Origin: Pelosinus fermentans DSM 17108
Lineage (GTDB): Bacteria > Bacillota > Negativicutes > DSM-13327
Assembly: GCF_000271485.2 (NCBI RefSeq)
Contig: NZ_AKVN02000001.1
Coordinates: 3,745,501-3,809,500, forward strand
Reading direction: 5' to 3'
Length of the DNA stretch: 64,000 nucleotides
Of this stretch, positions 6,758-15,667 are shown piece after piece (position 1 is the first letter of the stretch; every line of letters starts with the position of its first letter). The translations under genes and the position numbers were made by a program. The notes beneath the pieces were generated by a model that was not told the DNA's origin, ran no database searches, and saw only the letters and a list, made by a program, of their open reading frames with translations.

Positions 6758-7846
6758 TTATACTGAATACATCTGCGCTTCTTCTTCGCCTCGAATTACT
6801 CTTAAAGTTCCAAATGCCAATGCTTCTAGCTCTTCTTCTCCTGGTATTACAATTACAGGAGCAATAAACTGCACTCGGCTTTTAATAGCGTTAACAATAG
6901 GTTCTGAATGAGCAATTCCCCCAGTTAGAATAATACACTCCACTTGACCTGACAATACAGCAGCCATTCCCCCAATTTCTTTTGCTACTTGGTAGGAAAG
7001 AGCTTCCAATACCAAGCTAGCCTCCTCATTTCCATGAGCGGCCATAGAAAAAGCTTTCCGAATATCGGCAGTACCAAGATAAGCATACATTCCACCTTTA
7101 TGATTGAGTATCTCTTTTAATTCATCAAAGGTGTAAGTACCAGAAAAAGCAAGTCTTAAAAACTGTCCTACCGGCAGCCCCCCACAACGATCAGGAGAAA
7201 GAGGTCCCTCCTCTTTCGGATTATTGACGTCAATCATTCTTCCCAGCTTGTGAGGTGTTACAGAAATTCCTGTCCCTAAATGAGCCACAATCAGATTCAT
7301 CTCTTCATATTTTTTCCCAAGCTGCTTTGCTACTTTACGAGCTACAGCCTTCGTATTTAATGCATGGGACAAGCTAATCCTTGGCAAATCAGGCAGACCG
7401 GATATCCTTGCCACAGGTTCCATCTCATCCACGGAAACAGGATCTACAATATAGGAAGGAATTTTTAAAAATTCGGCTAACCCATAAGCCATGACAGCCC
7501 CTAAATTAGAAGCATGTTCACCTCTTTTAGCTTCTCTTAAATCATTCACCATCTCTTGAGTAATTTCATAGGTTCCGCCTTTAAGAGGCTTTAATATCCC
7601 CCCACGGGCTGCAACTGCATTAAATGTAGAAAGGTCAATCTTTTCTACTGCTAATTGTTCTAAAATAATTCGTAAACGATACTCATACTGATCTAACAAT
7701 TTCACAAATGGGCTGGTGTCGGCAGCAAAATGTTCCACAGTCCTTTTGATAAGCAGCGTTTCTCCATCATATACAGCAAATTTTGTAGAAGTTGCTCCAG
7801 GGTTAATCACTAAGATTCTCTCTTTTAACAGGCAATTATCAACCAT
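6758..7846 (-). CDS. buk: Butyrate kinase
   Basis: A 362-residue member of the ASKHA acyl kinase family, normal length for butyrate kinase. It has ILVINPGATSTKFAVYDG at the start (phosphate 1 motif), SLSHALNTKAVAR, NLIVAHLGTGISV, IDVNNPKEEGPLSPDRCGG, and ECIILTGGIAHSEP (adenosine motif). It transfers phosphate from butyryl phosphate to ADP. It is first in a buk-ptb operon on the minus strand; clostridial operons usually have ptb first. The start ATG has GGAGGGGG a few bases upstream, and an inverted repeat covers the leader at 7867-7910. Confidence 0.93.
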   Translation of the reverse strand: MVDNCLLKERILVINPGATSTKFAVYDGETLLIKRTVEHFAADTSPFVKLLDQYEYRLRIILEQLAVEKIDLSTFNAVAARGGILKPLKGGTYEITQEMVNDLREAKRGEHASNLGAVMAYGLAEFLKIPSYIVDPVSVDEMEPVARISGLPDLPRISLSHALNTKAVARKVAKQLGKKYEEMNLIVAHLGTGISVTPHKLGRMIDVNNPKEEGPLSPDRCGGLPVGQFLRLAFSGTYTFDELKEILNHKGGMYAYLGTADIRKAFSMAAHGNEEASLVLEALSYQVAKEIGGMAAVLSGQVECIILTGGIAHSEPIVNAIKSRVQFIAPVIVIPGEEELEALAFGTLRVIRGEEEAQMYSV

Positions 7847-7866
7847 AATCCCCCTCCAGATACTAG

Positions 7867-7910
7867 TACCTTGTCAGCCATTATCCTACTGTTTTAAAGC
7901 TGACAAGGTA
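7867..7910. repeat. Inverted repeat in the buk leader
   Basis: Perfect 12-bp arms TACCTTGTCAGC/GCTGACAAGGTA are separated by 20 nt and end about 20 bp before the buk start. There is no T run, so it is not a terminator. It may be an operator or an mRNA structure near the ribosome binding site. Confidence 0.5.
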
Positions 7911-8054
7911 TTAGGTAACATTCACAATAAATATCTCAACATTCAGACTTCTTTCTCACTATTTATTTCCTTATTCTTTCAGAATATCCTGCTTACTAAC
8001 TATATTCTCTCTATATACTTTTTAGAAAACAGAAAAACGCTGCTCGCCCTTTAA

Positions 8055-8105
8055 AAATAAGACCTTTTGAACCGCGAAGACGCGAAGAATAGGAAGAACA
8101 CGAAG
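8055..8105 (+). repeat. Intergenic repeat, GCGAAG dialect, single arm
   Basis: This roughly 50-bp copy (AACCGCGAAG, then CGCGAAG, then CACGAAG) differs from the copy at 25893-25942 by one base by eye. The second arm of the hairpin is missing. The surrounding 318-bp gap between buk and lysA otherwise holds only the buk leader repeat and the lysA terminator. Confidence 0.75.
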
Positions 8106-8115
8106 TTAGTGTATG

Positions 8116-8152
8116 CTAAAATAAAGAGCAGACAGGTATACCTGTCTGCTCT
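8116..8152 (-). terminator. lysA terminator
   Basis: A 28-bp perfect palindrome (AGAGCAGACAGGTA and its complement, 8125-8152) followed on the minus strand by TTTATTTT, just after the lysA stop. Confidence 0.8.
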
Positions 8153-8164
8153 AAACATCATTCT

Positions 8165-9448
8165 TTATTTTTTAGTTGCCGCAGCCAAATTCATTTCACA
8201 TTTTTCAAAATCCAAAGTCGTAAAGTAATCTTCAATTGTTTCTGCACGACGAATCATCTTAACTGCTCCATCAGCTGTTAACAGCAATTCAGCAGAACGT
8301 AATTTACCATTATAATTAAAACCCATTGCATGTCCATGAGCACCTGCGTCATGCATCACAACAATGTCACCAATGTCAATACGCGGCAAGTTGCGGTCAA
8401 TGGCAAATTTATCATTATTCTCACATAAAGAACCTGTCACATCATACACATGATCAAGGGGCAGGGCTTCTTTTCCTGCAACCGTAATATGATGATAGGA
8501 GCCATACAAGCCAGGACGCATCAAATTTGCCATACATGCATCAAGACCTACATAATTTTTATAAATCTCTTTTTTATGAAGCACAGTAGAAACCAAATAT
8601 CCATAAGGACCTGTAATCATTCTGCCACATTCCATGGTGATTTTTAATGGATGCAGTCCATTAGCCACAATCTTTTCTTCATAGGCTTTACGTACACCTT
8701 GACTGACAGCATCCAGATCTACAGCCTGCTGTTCAGGACGATAAGGAATGCCAATACCGCCACCCAAATCAATCATCTCAATGCGAATCCCTAGTTTTTG
8801 ATACACTTCAACGACCAAATCAAACATCATTGCTGCTGTAGCCACAAAACTGTCAGGATTTAACTCGTTGGAAATTACCATGGTATGCAAAGCAAAGCGT
8901 TTTACTCCTTTACTTTGGATGATCTTATATGCCTCAAAAATTTGTTTTCTGGTTAAGCCATATTTGGCTTCTTCCGGATAACCGATAATATCGTTGCCGC
9001 CTTCCAGCAAAGGACCTGGATTATAGCGAAAGGAAATTAATTCAGGTAAGCCTACATGTTTTTCTAAATATTCAATATGGCTAATATCATCAAGATTAAT
9101 AATAGCTCCTAAGTCTTTGGCTGCCTGATACTCTTCGGCAGGAGTATCATTAGACGAAAAAATAATGTCTTCTCCCACAATTCCAGATTGTTTGGATAAA
9201 ATGAGTTCGGGTAAAGAACTGCAATCAGCACCAACGCCTTCTTCCTGCAGTATTTTTAAGATATGTGGATTAGGAGTAGCCTTTACAGCAAAATACTCTT
9301 TAAATCCTGGTGCCCAGGAAAAAGCCGCTAATAATTTGCGGACATTATTCCGAATCGCCTGCTCATCATAAATATGAAAAGGAGTCGGATAATGCGCAAT
9401 AATTTCCTCAAGCTCAAGCTTAGTAAATGGTAATGTTTTTTCTGCCAT
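8165..9448 (-). CDS. lysA: Diaminopimelate decarboxylase
   Basis: A 427-residue fold-III PLP enzyme. The cofactor lysine is in YFAVKATPN (Lys56). Further motifs are HTMVISNE, the phosphate-binding glycine loop IDLGGGIGIPY, MECGRMITGPYGY, and the active-site GSLCENNDKFA near the C-terminus. It makes L-lysine from meso-diaminopimelate, the last step of lysine synthesis. A lysine riboswitch with terminator lies in its leader, which supports this substrate over arginine or ornithine. AGGAGG is nine bases before the ATG. An aspartokinase gene in the same pathway lies at 32380 but is not linked. Confidence 0.9.
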   Translation of the reverse strand: MAEKTLPFTKLELEEIIAHYPTPFHIYDEQAIRNNVRKLLAAFSWAPGFKEYFAVKATPNPHILKILQEEGVGADCSSLPELILSKQSGIVGEDIIFSSNDTPAEEYQAAKDLGAIINLDDISHIEYLEKHVGLPELISFRYNPGPLLEGGNDIIGYPEEAKYGLTRKQIFEAYKIIQSKGVKRFALHTMVISNELNPDSFVATAAMMFDLVVEVYQKLGIRIEMIDLGGGIGIPYRPEQQAVDLDAVSQGVRKAYEEKIVANGLHPLKITMECGRMITGPYGYLVSTVLHKKEIYKNYVGLDACMANLMRPGLYGSYHHITVAGKEALPLDHVYDVTGSLCENNDKFAIDRNLPRIDIGDIVVMHDAGAHGHAMGFNYNGKLRSAELLLTADGAVKMIRRAETIEDYFTTLDFEKCEMNLAAATKK

Positions 9449-9536
9449 AGTAATGTTGTACCTCCTGAATTGTTATTATAGATTCTAAAACTTCTCCTCA
9501 TTCGTTATGAAGCAAGCCTCTAGTAAAAAAGTAAAA

Positions 9537-9567
9537 GCGGTCTGCGGAAAACTATTCCGCAAACCGC
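9537..9567 (-). terminator. Lysine riboswitch terminator
   Basis: A 13-bp stem (GCGGTTTGCGGAA with TTCCGCAGACCGC, one mismatch) is followed on the minus strand by TTTTACTTTTTT. It lies between the lysine aptamer and lysA. Confidence 0.88.
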
Positions 9568-9600
9568 CATAAGAATTCAAATGATCTCACAACCAGCAAT

Positions 9601-9763
9601 GCAGATAGCACTCCATCCAACTTGGATGACAGTCTTGCACTTATTCAATACAAAACCAATAAACGGGTCTTGCCAAACCCTTCTACTTCGGCGGATATTC
9701 CTTTTTGCATCTTTCATCGCTGGCAACTCCAGATACATATTCTTAATATACCGCGCCTCTATC
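9601..9763 (-). promoter_or_regulatory. Lysine riboswitch (L box)
   Basis: The minus strand reads GATAGAGGCGCGG, AAGAATATGTATCTGGAG, GATGAAAGATGCAAAAAGG, CCGCCGAAG, ATTGAATAAGTGCAAG, then GACTGTCATCC..GGATGGAGTGCTATC. Element by element this follows the L-box consensus. High lysine should favour the downstream terminator and reduce lysA expression. The short plus-strand open frames over this region are not genes. Confidence 0.94.
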
Positions 9764-9792
9764 TTATCTTTATTTATTTTGTTATTTTTATA

Positions 9793-9822
9793 AGTATAGA
9801 CTAATCTAGTTTGTCATGTCAA
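9793..9822 (-). promoter_or_regulatory. Promoter of the lysine riboswitch transcript
   Basis: On the minus strand TTGACA (9817-9822) and TATACT (9793-9798) have 18-bp spacing and lie 30 bp before the aptamer. Confidence 0.65.
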
Positions 9823-9849
9823 CTCTTATTCTATTCTTTTATTCATTTT

Positions 9850-11235
9850 CTACCTTGGTTTGACTAAAATAGCTGGATTCATATATAAATCATATTGTTC
9901 TGCACTGACTTCTCCAGTAGCCAAAGCAGATTCTTTCAGTGTAATACCTTCTTTTGCAGCTCTTTTTGCAATCTGTGCTGCTTTATCATAGCCAACAAGG
10001 GGTACTAAACCAGTGATGAGAATTAATGATTGGTGTAAATAAAAATCAATCACATCCTCCCTTGGCTGTATGCCTATCGCACAATTTTCATTAAAGGAAT
10101 GTATGCCATCAGCTAATAAGTTAATGGATTGCAGTAAATTATACACAAGTACAGGCATAAATACATTCAATTGAAAATTCCCCTGACTTGCAGCAAACGA
10201 AATCGTTGTATCATTGCCAAACACTTGCGCTACAACCATGGTCAAAGCCTCTGATTGAGTAGGATTTACTTTTGCCGGCATGATAGAGCTGCCCGGTTCA
10301 TTCTCAGGTATTTTAATCTCACCTATACCGCAGCGTGGGCCACTTGCCAGCCAGCGAACATCATTGGCAATTTTCATCAAGTCTGCCGCTAAGGCTTTGA
10401 TGATGCCATGAACTGCCACGACTTCATCCTTACTCGTCAAAGCATGAAATTTATTTGGTGCAGTATGAAACTGCTTTTCTGTTAGCTTAGTGATTTCTGC
10501 AGCAATTAATTCACCAAACCCAACTGGAGAATTAATACCTGTACCGACAGCAGTCCCTCCCATTGCCAAATCGCGCATGAAATTAATACCGATAGTCAGC
10601 ATTTCTTCATTTCTTTCGAGCATCCGTACCCAGCCGCTTATCTCTTGCCCAAAAGTAAGGGGAGTCGCATCCATCAGATGGGTTCGGCCAATTTTAATGA
10701 TATGATTATATTCCTCTGACTTTTGCTGTAAGGTTTGTTTCAATGCTGCAATCGCCGGCAGCAATTTATCAATCACTAAACTAACACCAGCAACATGAAT
10801 GGCGGCAGGGAAAATATCATTAGAACTTTGGGATTTATTTACGTGATCATTGGGATGAACAACCACTGTTTTCCCATTTTCCGTTAATAATTGATTTGCC
10901 CGATGAGCAATGACTTCATTCATATTCATATTAAACTGTGTACCACTGCCTGTCTGCCATACAGACAAAGGGAAATTTCCATCCAATTTTCCTGCCAGCA
11001 CTTCATCGCACGCCGCTACAATAGCATGAGTTCGCTCCTCATCCAATATATTCAGCCTATGATTTACTATAGCAGCTGCTTTCTTCAAAGTAGCAAATAC
11101 ACCAACTAATTCATAAGGAATCTTTTCTATGCCGATACGAAAATTTTCAAAGCTACGTTGGGTTTGTGCTCCCCACAACTTATCCTTTGGTACACGTATT
11201 TCCCCCATTGAATCCTTCTCAATACGATATTCCAT
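9850..11235 (-). CDS. fumC: Class II fumarate hydratase
   Basis: The ATG at 11235 is used because GAGGAGG lies seven bases upstream; the earlier in-frame ATG at 11256 precedes that site. The 461-residue protein is a fumarase/aspartase superfamily member with SVWQTGSGTQFNMNMNEVI, HPNDHVNKSQSSNDIFPAA, GRTHLMDATPLTFGQE and the signature loop GSSIMPAKVNPTQSE holding the catalytic serine. The GSS..MPAKVNP loop and NMNMNEV block fit FumC better than aspartase. It interconverts fumarate and malate. It is monocistronic on the minus strand. Confidence 0.92.
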   Translation of the reverse strand: MEYRIEKDSMGEIRVPKDKLWGAQTQRSFENFRIGIEKIPYELVGVFATLKKAAAIVNHRLNILDEERTHAIVAACDEVLAGKLDGNFPLSVWQTGSGTQFNMNMNEVIAHRANQLLTENGKTVVVHPNDHVNKSQSSNDIFPAAIHVAGVSLVIDKLLPAIAALKQTLQQKSEEYNHIIKIGRTHLMDATPLTFGQEISGWVRMLERNEEMLTIGINFMRDLAMGGTAVGTGINSPVGFGELIAAEITKLTEKQFHTAPNKFHALTSKDEVVAVHGIIKALAADLMKIANDVRWLASGPRCGIGEIKIPENEPGSSIMPAKVNPTQSEALTMVVAQVFGNDTTISFAASQGNFQLNVFMPVLVYNLLQSINLLADGIHSFNENCAIGIQPREDVIDFYLHQSLILITGLVPLVGYDKAAQIAKRAAKEGITLKESALATGEVSAEQYDLYMNPAILVKPR

Positions 11236-11376
11236 ACAAAAACCCTCCTCATTCAATTGAATCTGCTTTTACTGTAGTTCAGACTAATACGTAAGAGATA
11301 ATAAACCATTACTCTATCTCTTCCCCATTAGCAGCAACAATCCTGCTGCTATACTAGCTTTTAAAAAGAAAACATT

Positions 11377-11486
11377 TTGAACCGCGAAGATACTAAGAAT
11401 ATAAAAACACGAAGATTTTTTTAACCGCAGAGGCGCAGAGACACAGAGAAATAAAACTCTCTCTGTGTCTCTGCGCCTCTGCGGTT
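11377..11486. repeat. Composite intergenic repeat: GCGAAG remnant plus perfect GCAGAG hairpin
   Basis: A decayed GCGAAG-dialect arm (11379-11415) abuts a perfect GCAGAG-dialect hairpin with 27-bp arms (11423-11449 and 11460-11486) and a 10-nt loop. The hairpin follows the larA stop but lacks a T run on the larA strand, so it is not an ordinary terminator for it. Two dialects side by side suggest repeated insertion at one site. Confidence 0.85.
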
Positions 11487-11502
11487 ACATTATTTTTTCG
11501 TA

Positions 11503-12798
11503 TCAAATACTTTCGATTGGTACTGTGTTGGCTCCATGAGCCATGACGGTGATCGTGTATTCTGTCTTATTTATTATTTTTTCAGCCATGGTGATCGCCT
11601 CATCCAAGCTACTAGCAGTCAGCATTCCTGCTTTTTCAAAAAACTCTTTATTCTGAGGCAATGAAACAACAATATGAGGAACTTCTTTTGCCATATATCC
11701 CAGTTTTAATGCAATGAAGCCTGGAACGGTAAAACCTTTTCGCAAAGCCAATTCTCGCTCATACAGAGAATCGTAGTTAAACCAGCCGCTAAAATCAGGC
11801 GGCTCCATGATATCACGGCATTCCAGCAGTAAAATCACTACACCTGTGGATTTTACCGCCATGAAGGAATTTCCAATGGTTTTGGAGCCTTGATACAGAT
11901 TGATGTCTTTCGGGAATCCTCCAGCAGAAGCAATGACCAAATCAGTTTTTCCGCTTATGGGAACACCAAATATCTCATTAGCTGTTTTGCATCCTTGGAG
12001 CCAAGCTTCATGCCAGTGACCGGCAACAAAAGAGGCAAACTGACCTTCTGGTGTAAACACTGCATTTAATAAAAAGGCTGGTTTCAGTAATTCTGCCATT
12101 TCCAGCATATCCGCATGCATAGGGTTATTTTCCAATTTACCAACAGTACATTCTGGACTTACCCCCTGTCCAACTACTGTATGAAGACATAGACTATGAT
12201 TTTCCTGAATCGTGCTATAAGAGGAGATCCCTGGCATGATGGCTTTACGTCCGCCACCAAAGCCAGCCATTAGATGATGAACAATTCCGCCCGTTAAAAT
12301 GACTTTATCGGCATTAACTACATGCTTATTCATATGGACATCTTTTCCCCGTGAAGTTTGACCCACATAAACAAATTCATCCGTTTCTGGCGCATGACTT
12401 TGTAGGATCGCTATGCGTTCCACAATTTCCTGACCAAAAGTCAGTACATTTTCCTCATGAGTATGATGGCGATGGGCGCCCAGTGCAACAATAAGGGAAA
12501 TATCTTCATCAGGTATACCAGCTTTATTCAGTTCATTCAGCAAAGTAGGTAAAAACAAATCATGACGCACCCATTGACGAGTTATATCACTAGCAACGAT
12601 GACCACTTTATCACCTTGCTGTATTACATTCTTTAGAGGTGGAGTACCAATTGGATTGTTCAGTACCTCACGAACAGCAGCTTCTACATCTGAAACTGCT
12701 TTCGCTGGTTTACCTTCCACAACATTTACAACGCGTTCTTCCGGCAAAGCTACTTTAATTTCACTATCACCAAAACCAAATGAAAATTCTTTTAACAT
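11503..12798 (-). CDS. LarA-family nickel-pincer racemase/epimerase
   Basis: A 431-residue homologue of lactate racemase LarA. It has DITRQWVRHD (substrate arginine region), ALGAHRHHT (catalytic histidines), HLMAGFGGGRKAIMPGISS with the lysine that anchors the nickel-pincer nucleotide, and SAGGFPKDINLYQGSK. It racemises or epimerises a 2-hydroxy acid using a nickel-pincer cofactor made by LarB, LarC and LarE; none of these is in the window. The 12-bp gap to the upstream MFS carrier of the aldonate/hexuronate type suggests import and epimerisation of a sugar acid, but lactate or malate is equally possible. No gene symbol is given because the substrate is open. Confidence 0.82.
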   Translation of the reverse strand: MLKEFSFGFGDSEIKVALPEERVVNVVEGKPAKAVSDVEAAVREVLNNPIGTPPLKNVIQQGDKVVIVASDITRQWVRHDLFLPTLLNELNKAGIPDEDISLIVALGAHRHHTHEENVLTFGQEIVERIAILQSHAPETDEFVYVGQTSRGKDVHMNKHVVNADKVILTGGIVHHLMAGFGGGRKAIMPGISSYSTIQENHSLCLHTVVGQGVSPECTVGKLENNPMHADMLEMAELLKPAFLLNAVFTPEGQFASFVAGHWHEAWLQGCKTANEIFGVPISGKTDLVIASAGGFPKDINLYQGSKTIGNSFMAVKSTGVVILLLECRDIMEPPDFSGWFNYDSLYERELALRKGFTVPGFIALKLGYMAKEVPHIVVSLPQNKEFFEKAGMLTASSLDEAITMAEKIINKTEYTITVMAHGANTVPIESI

Positions 12799-12810
12799 CT
12801 AGCATCTCTC

Positions 12811-14097
12811 CTACGCAATCTTTTCAAGATTATTATTTTCCTTTAGTACTAAAGGCTTATCGGGCTTGACAGCCAACCATGCAACAATGCCAATCACGGC
12901 TGAAGCTGCAGTTGTCAGAATAGCTGCCTGCCAGCCATAATTCGTTGCAACCCATGCTGTAGCAACCGGAGCAGCAATGCCGCCCATATTCCCCCAGAAA
13001 TTCATCCAGCCAGTTATCGATCCAGCAAATTTACCTCCAATATCAAGACAGGCGGCCCATGAAGCATTAAAAGTAAATCCAAGAGATCCCAAGGATATCG
13101 TTAGCCATAATACATTCAGCCAAGGTACAGTTGCCACTGCTCCCAGGTAAAGAGTTATACAACAGATAATTAGTCCTAGAATGCCAAATAAAGTGCGGGA
13201 TTTATGCCTTGACACACCGGAAGCGACTAATTTATCACTGATATAGCCGCATGTAGCCGTTACTATACACAATGCCGCCCAAGGAAAAGAAGCAGCAATC
13301 CCCATTTTCTGCAAAGAAAAATTTTGAGCCTCTATTAAGTATAATGGCAACCAAGCTAAAAATACATACATAATATAATCCGTTATAAAATATTGAATCC
13401 CAATAGCCCAAAACTGAGAAGATCCCAAAAAAGCACGCCAAGGTGCCAGTTCTTTTTTATCACTATCTACCATTAGACCTTCTTCTATGTAACTTGCTTC
13501 TGCAGCATTGGTAAATTTACTATCCTGAGGAGTATCCTTGGCTAAATAATACCAAAGTCCTGCCAATAGTAAACCTACTCCACCAAAAATAACAAATACG
13601 GAACGCCAGCCAAAATTCATCATCAATACGATCGTAAGTGTTGGACCAACAACCGGTCCAAAAAATACACCGCTTAACATAAATGAAGAAGCACGCCCCT
13701 TTTCATTATTATTAAACCAACGGTAAATAAATCTTCCAAAGGCAGGTGCCATAGGACCTTCTCCGATGCCAAACAGACTTCTCGCCAGAATAAATGAGGT
13801 AAAGTTACTGCATGCTCCTGTTAATACTGTAAAGGCTGACCACCAAGTAGCTGCTAGTGCCAGAACCCTCCGATGTCCCCAAAATTCAGACATGATTCCA
13901 CCTGGTATTTGCATAAAAGCATAGCCAACAAAAAAAGCCGTCTGAATAAATCCCATATCCATTTTGCTAAAGCCTAATTCTTGCATAATAGTGGGAGTGG
14001 CTACTGATAAATTGACTCGATCCATGTAAGAAATAAAACTAATAAAAAACATAAGTCCTGCTAATTTCCATCGAAAACTTGTTTTTGTCTGCCCCAT
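12811..14097 (-). CDS. MFS transporter, anion:cation symporter (ACS) type
   Basis: A 428-residue, 12-helix carrier. The N-terminus (FFISFISYMDRVNLSVA) and the motif-A region GIMSEFWGHRRVLALA are typical of the ACS family, which holds D-galactonate, glucarate and hexuronate permeases. A cytoplasmic loop rich in charged residues lies between the two halves (about 190-220). It is first in a two-gene operon with the LarA-type enzyme (12-bp gap), so the pair probably handles one hydroxy acid. GAGGAGG lies eight bases before the ATG. A 349-bp gap upstream holds a divergent SAM-riboswitch leader. Confidence 0.85.
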   Translation of the reverse strand: MGQTKTSFRWKLAGLMFFISFISYMDRVNLSVATPTIMQELGFSKMDMGFIQTAFFVGYAFMQIPGGIMSEFWGHRRVLALAATWWSAFTVLTGACSNFTSFILARSLFGIGEGPMAPAFGRFIYRWFNNNEKGRASSFMLSGVFFGPVVGPTLTIVLMMNFGWRSVFVIFGGVGLLLAGLWYYLAKDTPQDSKFTNAAEASYIEEGLMVDSDKKELAPWRAFLGSSQFWAIGIQYFITDYIMYVFLAWLPLYLIEAQNFSLQKMGIAASFPWAALCIVTATCGYISDKLVASGVSRHKSRTLFGILGLIICCITLYLGAVATVPWLNVLWLTISLGSLGFTFNASWAACLDIGGKFAGSITGWMNFWGNMGGIAAPVATAWVATNYGWQAAILTTAASAVIGIVAWLAVKPDKPLVLKENNNLEKIA

Positions 14098-14221
14098 ACG
14101 ATAATCCTCCTCAATTATGAATATAAGTATTTTTGCAATGGACTTTTATTCATATTATCATATTATACTTTTGTTAAGTTTACATGTCAATTGACGAGAG
14201 ATACGATTTTCTCAATTCTCC

Positions 14222-14251
14222 TTGACACCAGGTAGGAACTCATGCTACTAT
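14222..14251 (+). promoter_or_regulatory. Promoter of the SAM riboswitch transcript
   Basis: TTGACA (14222-14227) and TACTAT (14246-14251) are spaced by 18 bp, about 20 bp before the S-box. Confidence 0.65.
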
Positions 14252-14271
14252 TACTTTCATCAACTACATAC

Positions 14272-14377
14272 ATTCATCAAGAGTTAGCCGAGGGGATTGG
14301 CCCGATGAAGCTACGGCAACCACCGCGCAATGCGAACGGTGCCAATTCCAACAGGAATTTCCTGGGAGATGAGGATC
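14272..14377 (+). promoter_or_regulatory. SAM-I riboswitch (S box)
   Basis: The region reads ATCAAGAG, GAGGGGATTGGCCCGATGAA, CTACGGCAACC, CGGTGCCAATTCC, and GGGAGATGAGGAT, the ordered blocks of the S-box aptamer. A terminator follows. High SAM should switch off the aminotransferase-metQ operon. An open frame through the element is not a gene. Confidence 0.95.
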
Positions 14378-14390
14378 ATTTTGGAAAAAT

Positions 14391-14425
14391 AAAATCTTCT
14401 TCATCTTATGAAGAAGATTTTTTTA
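14391..14425 (+). terminator. SAM riboswitch terminator
   Basis: A perfect 14-bp stem (AAAATCTTCTTCAT and its complement) with a 3-nt loop and a run of Ts, 22 bp before the operon's first gene. Confidence 0.9.
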
Positions 14426-14446
14426 TTATCAATCAAAGGAGTCAAT

Positions 14447-15637
14447 ATGATGAATCAAAATGCACAAGCTCAAACTCTGCGTAACTATGCCTCGGAAAAA
14501 GCTGGTCGTTTTACAGAATCCGTAATTAGAGAAATGTCTCGTATTGCTGCCGCTCATAAAGCCATTAATCTTGCACAAGGCTTTCCTGATTTTCCGGCAT
14601 CGGATGAAATAAAAGAGGCCGCAGTTAAGGCAATTTTAGAAGATCACAATCAATATGCAATTACCTGGGGGACGAAGTCACTTAGAGATGCCATTGCTTT
14701 GAAAAACAAAAGAGACTATAACATTGATATTGACCCGGAAACGCAAATCACCGTATGCTGCGGTTCAACAGAAGGCATGGTAGCAACCCTCTTAGCCACT
14801 ATTAATCCTGGGGATGAAGTCATTATATTTCAGCCTTTTTATGAAAACTATGGTCCTGATGCCGTATTATGTGGTGCTACCCCCAAATACGTCCAACTGC
14901 ATCCACCAGAATTCAGCTTTATCAAGGAAGAATTAACGGCGGCATTTTCAGAACGTACCAGGGCCATTATTATTAATACTCCAAATAACCCTACTGGTAA
15001 AGTTTTTAACCGCGAAGAGCTGGATCTCATTGCCAAACTATGTATTCAATATGATGTCTTGGCAATTACAGACGAAATCTATGAACACATCATCTATGAT
15101 GAAATAAAACACATTCCTCTGGCTACCTTGCCCGGCATGGCAGAACGAACCATAACTATCAATAGTATTTCAAAAACCTACAGCGTAACAGGCTGGCGCA
15201 TTGGTTATGTGATTGCTTCCGGCGAAATCAGCCGTTCCATACGTAAAATGCATGACTTCTTGACGGTAGGAGCAGCCGCTCCCCTGCAAGTAGCCGCCGC
15301 CCAGGCCCTAAATTTTCCTACCACTTATTATGAAAAATTAGGGGATTTTTACAGTAAGCGTCGCGACTTTATGTTAAAGGAATTGACTGCCATCGGCTTT
15401 ACTTGCATTCGCCCGGCCGGCGCCTATTATATTATGGCAGACATAGCGCCTTTTGGCTGGAAGAATGATGTAGACTTTGCCCGTCACTTAGCTGAAAAAG
15501 TAGGGGTTGCAGTCGTACCGGGATCTAGTTTTTATCAGGACGATGCCAATGACAAACATCGTTTTATCCGTTTTTGTTTCTGCAAACAATTTGCAACATT
15601 AGAAGCAGCAATCGAAAGACTGCAAAAATTGAAATAA
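14447..15637 (+). CDS. Class I/II aminotransferase, probably methionine-related
   Basis: An earlier in-frame ATG at 14408 lies inside the riboswitch terminator and cannot be the start. AAAGGAG at 14435-14441 points to the tandem ATGs at 14447 and 14450. The roughly 396-residue protein is an aspartate-aminotransferase-fold enzyme with NLAQGFPDFPA, GSTEGMVATLLATINPGDEVI, INTPNNPTGKVF, DEIYEHIIYD and the PLP lysine in SISKTYSVTGWRIGY. The closest recognisable group is the KAT/YbdL/MtnE-like transaminases that make methionine from its 2-oxo acid. The SAM riboswitch and downstream metQ support a role in methionine supply. Confidence 0.82.
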   Translation: MMNQNAQAQTLRNYASEKAGRFTESVIREMSRIAAAHKAINLAQGFPDFPASDEIKEAAVKAILEDHNQYAITWGTKSLRDAIALKNKRDYNIDIDPETQITVCCGSTEGMVATLLATINPGDEVIIFQPFYENYGPDAVLCGATPKYVQLHPPEFSFIKEELTAAFSERTRAIIINTPNNPTGKVFNREELDLIAKLCIQYDVLAITDEIYEHIIYDEIKHIPLATLPGMAERTITINSISKTYSVTGWRIGYVIASGEISRSIRKMHDFLTVGAAAPLQVAAAQALNFPTTYYEKLGDFYSKRRDFMLKELTAIGFTCIRPAGAYYIMADIAPFGWKNDVDFARHLAEKVGVAVVPGSSFYQDDANDKHRFIRFCFCKQFATLEAAIERLQKLK

Positions 15638-15667
15638 AACATTATATTTTTTAGGAGGCATATTTAA

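Noticed and set aside
8165-9448. Lysine/ornithine decarboxylase of Selenomonas type
   Set aside because: The GSLCENNDKFA region, length and the lysine riboswitch fit diaminopimelate decarboxylase better.
9581-9804. Two plus-strand frames of 60-70 codons
   Set aside because: They lie antisense to the lysine riboswitch.
11423-11486. Intrinsic terminator for larA
   Set aside because: The stem is perfect, but on the larA strand it is followed by As and not Ts; it belongs to the repeat family.
14242-14484. 80-codon frame before the aminotransferase
   Set aside because: It spans the SAM riboswitch and terminator and overlaps the real start in another frame.
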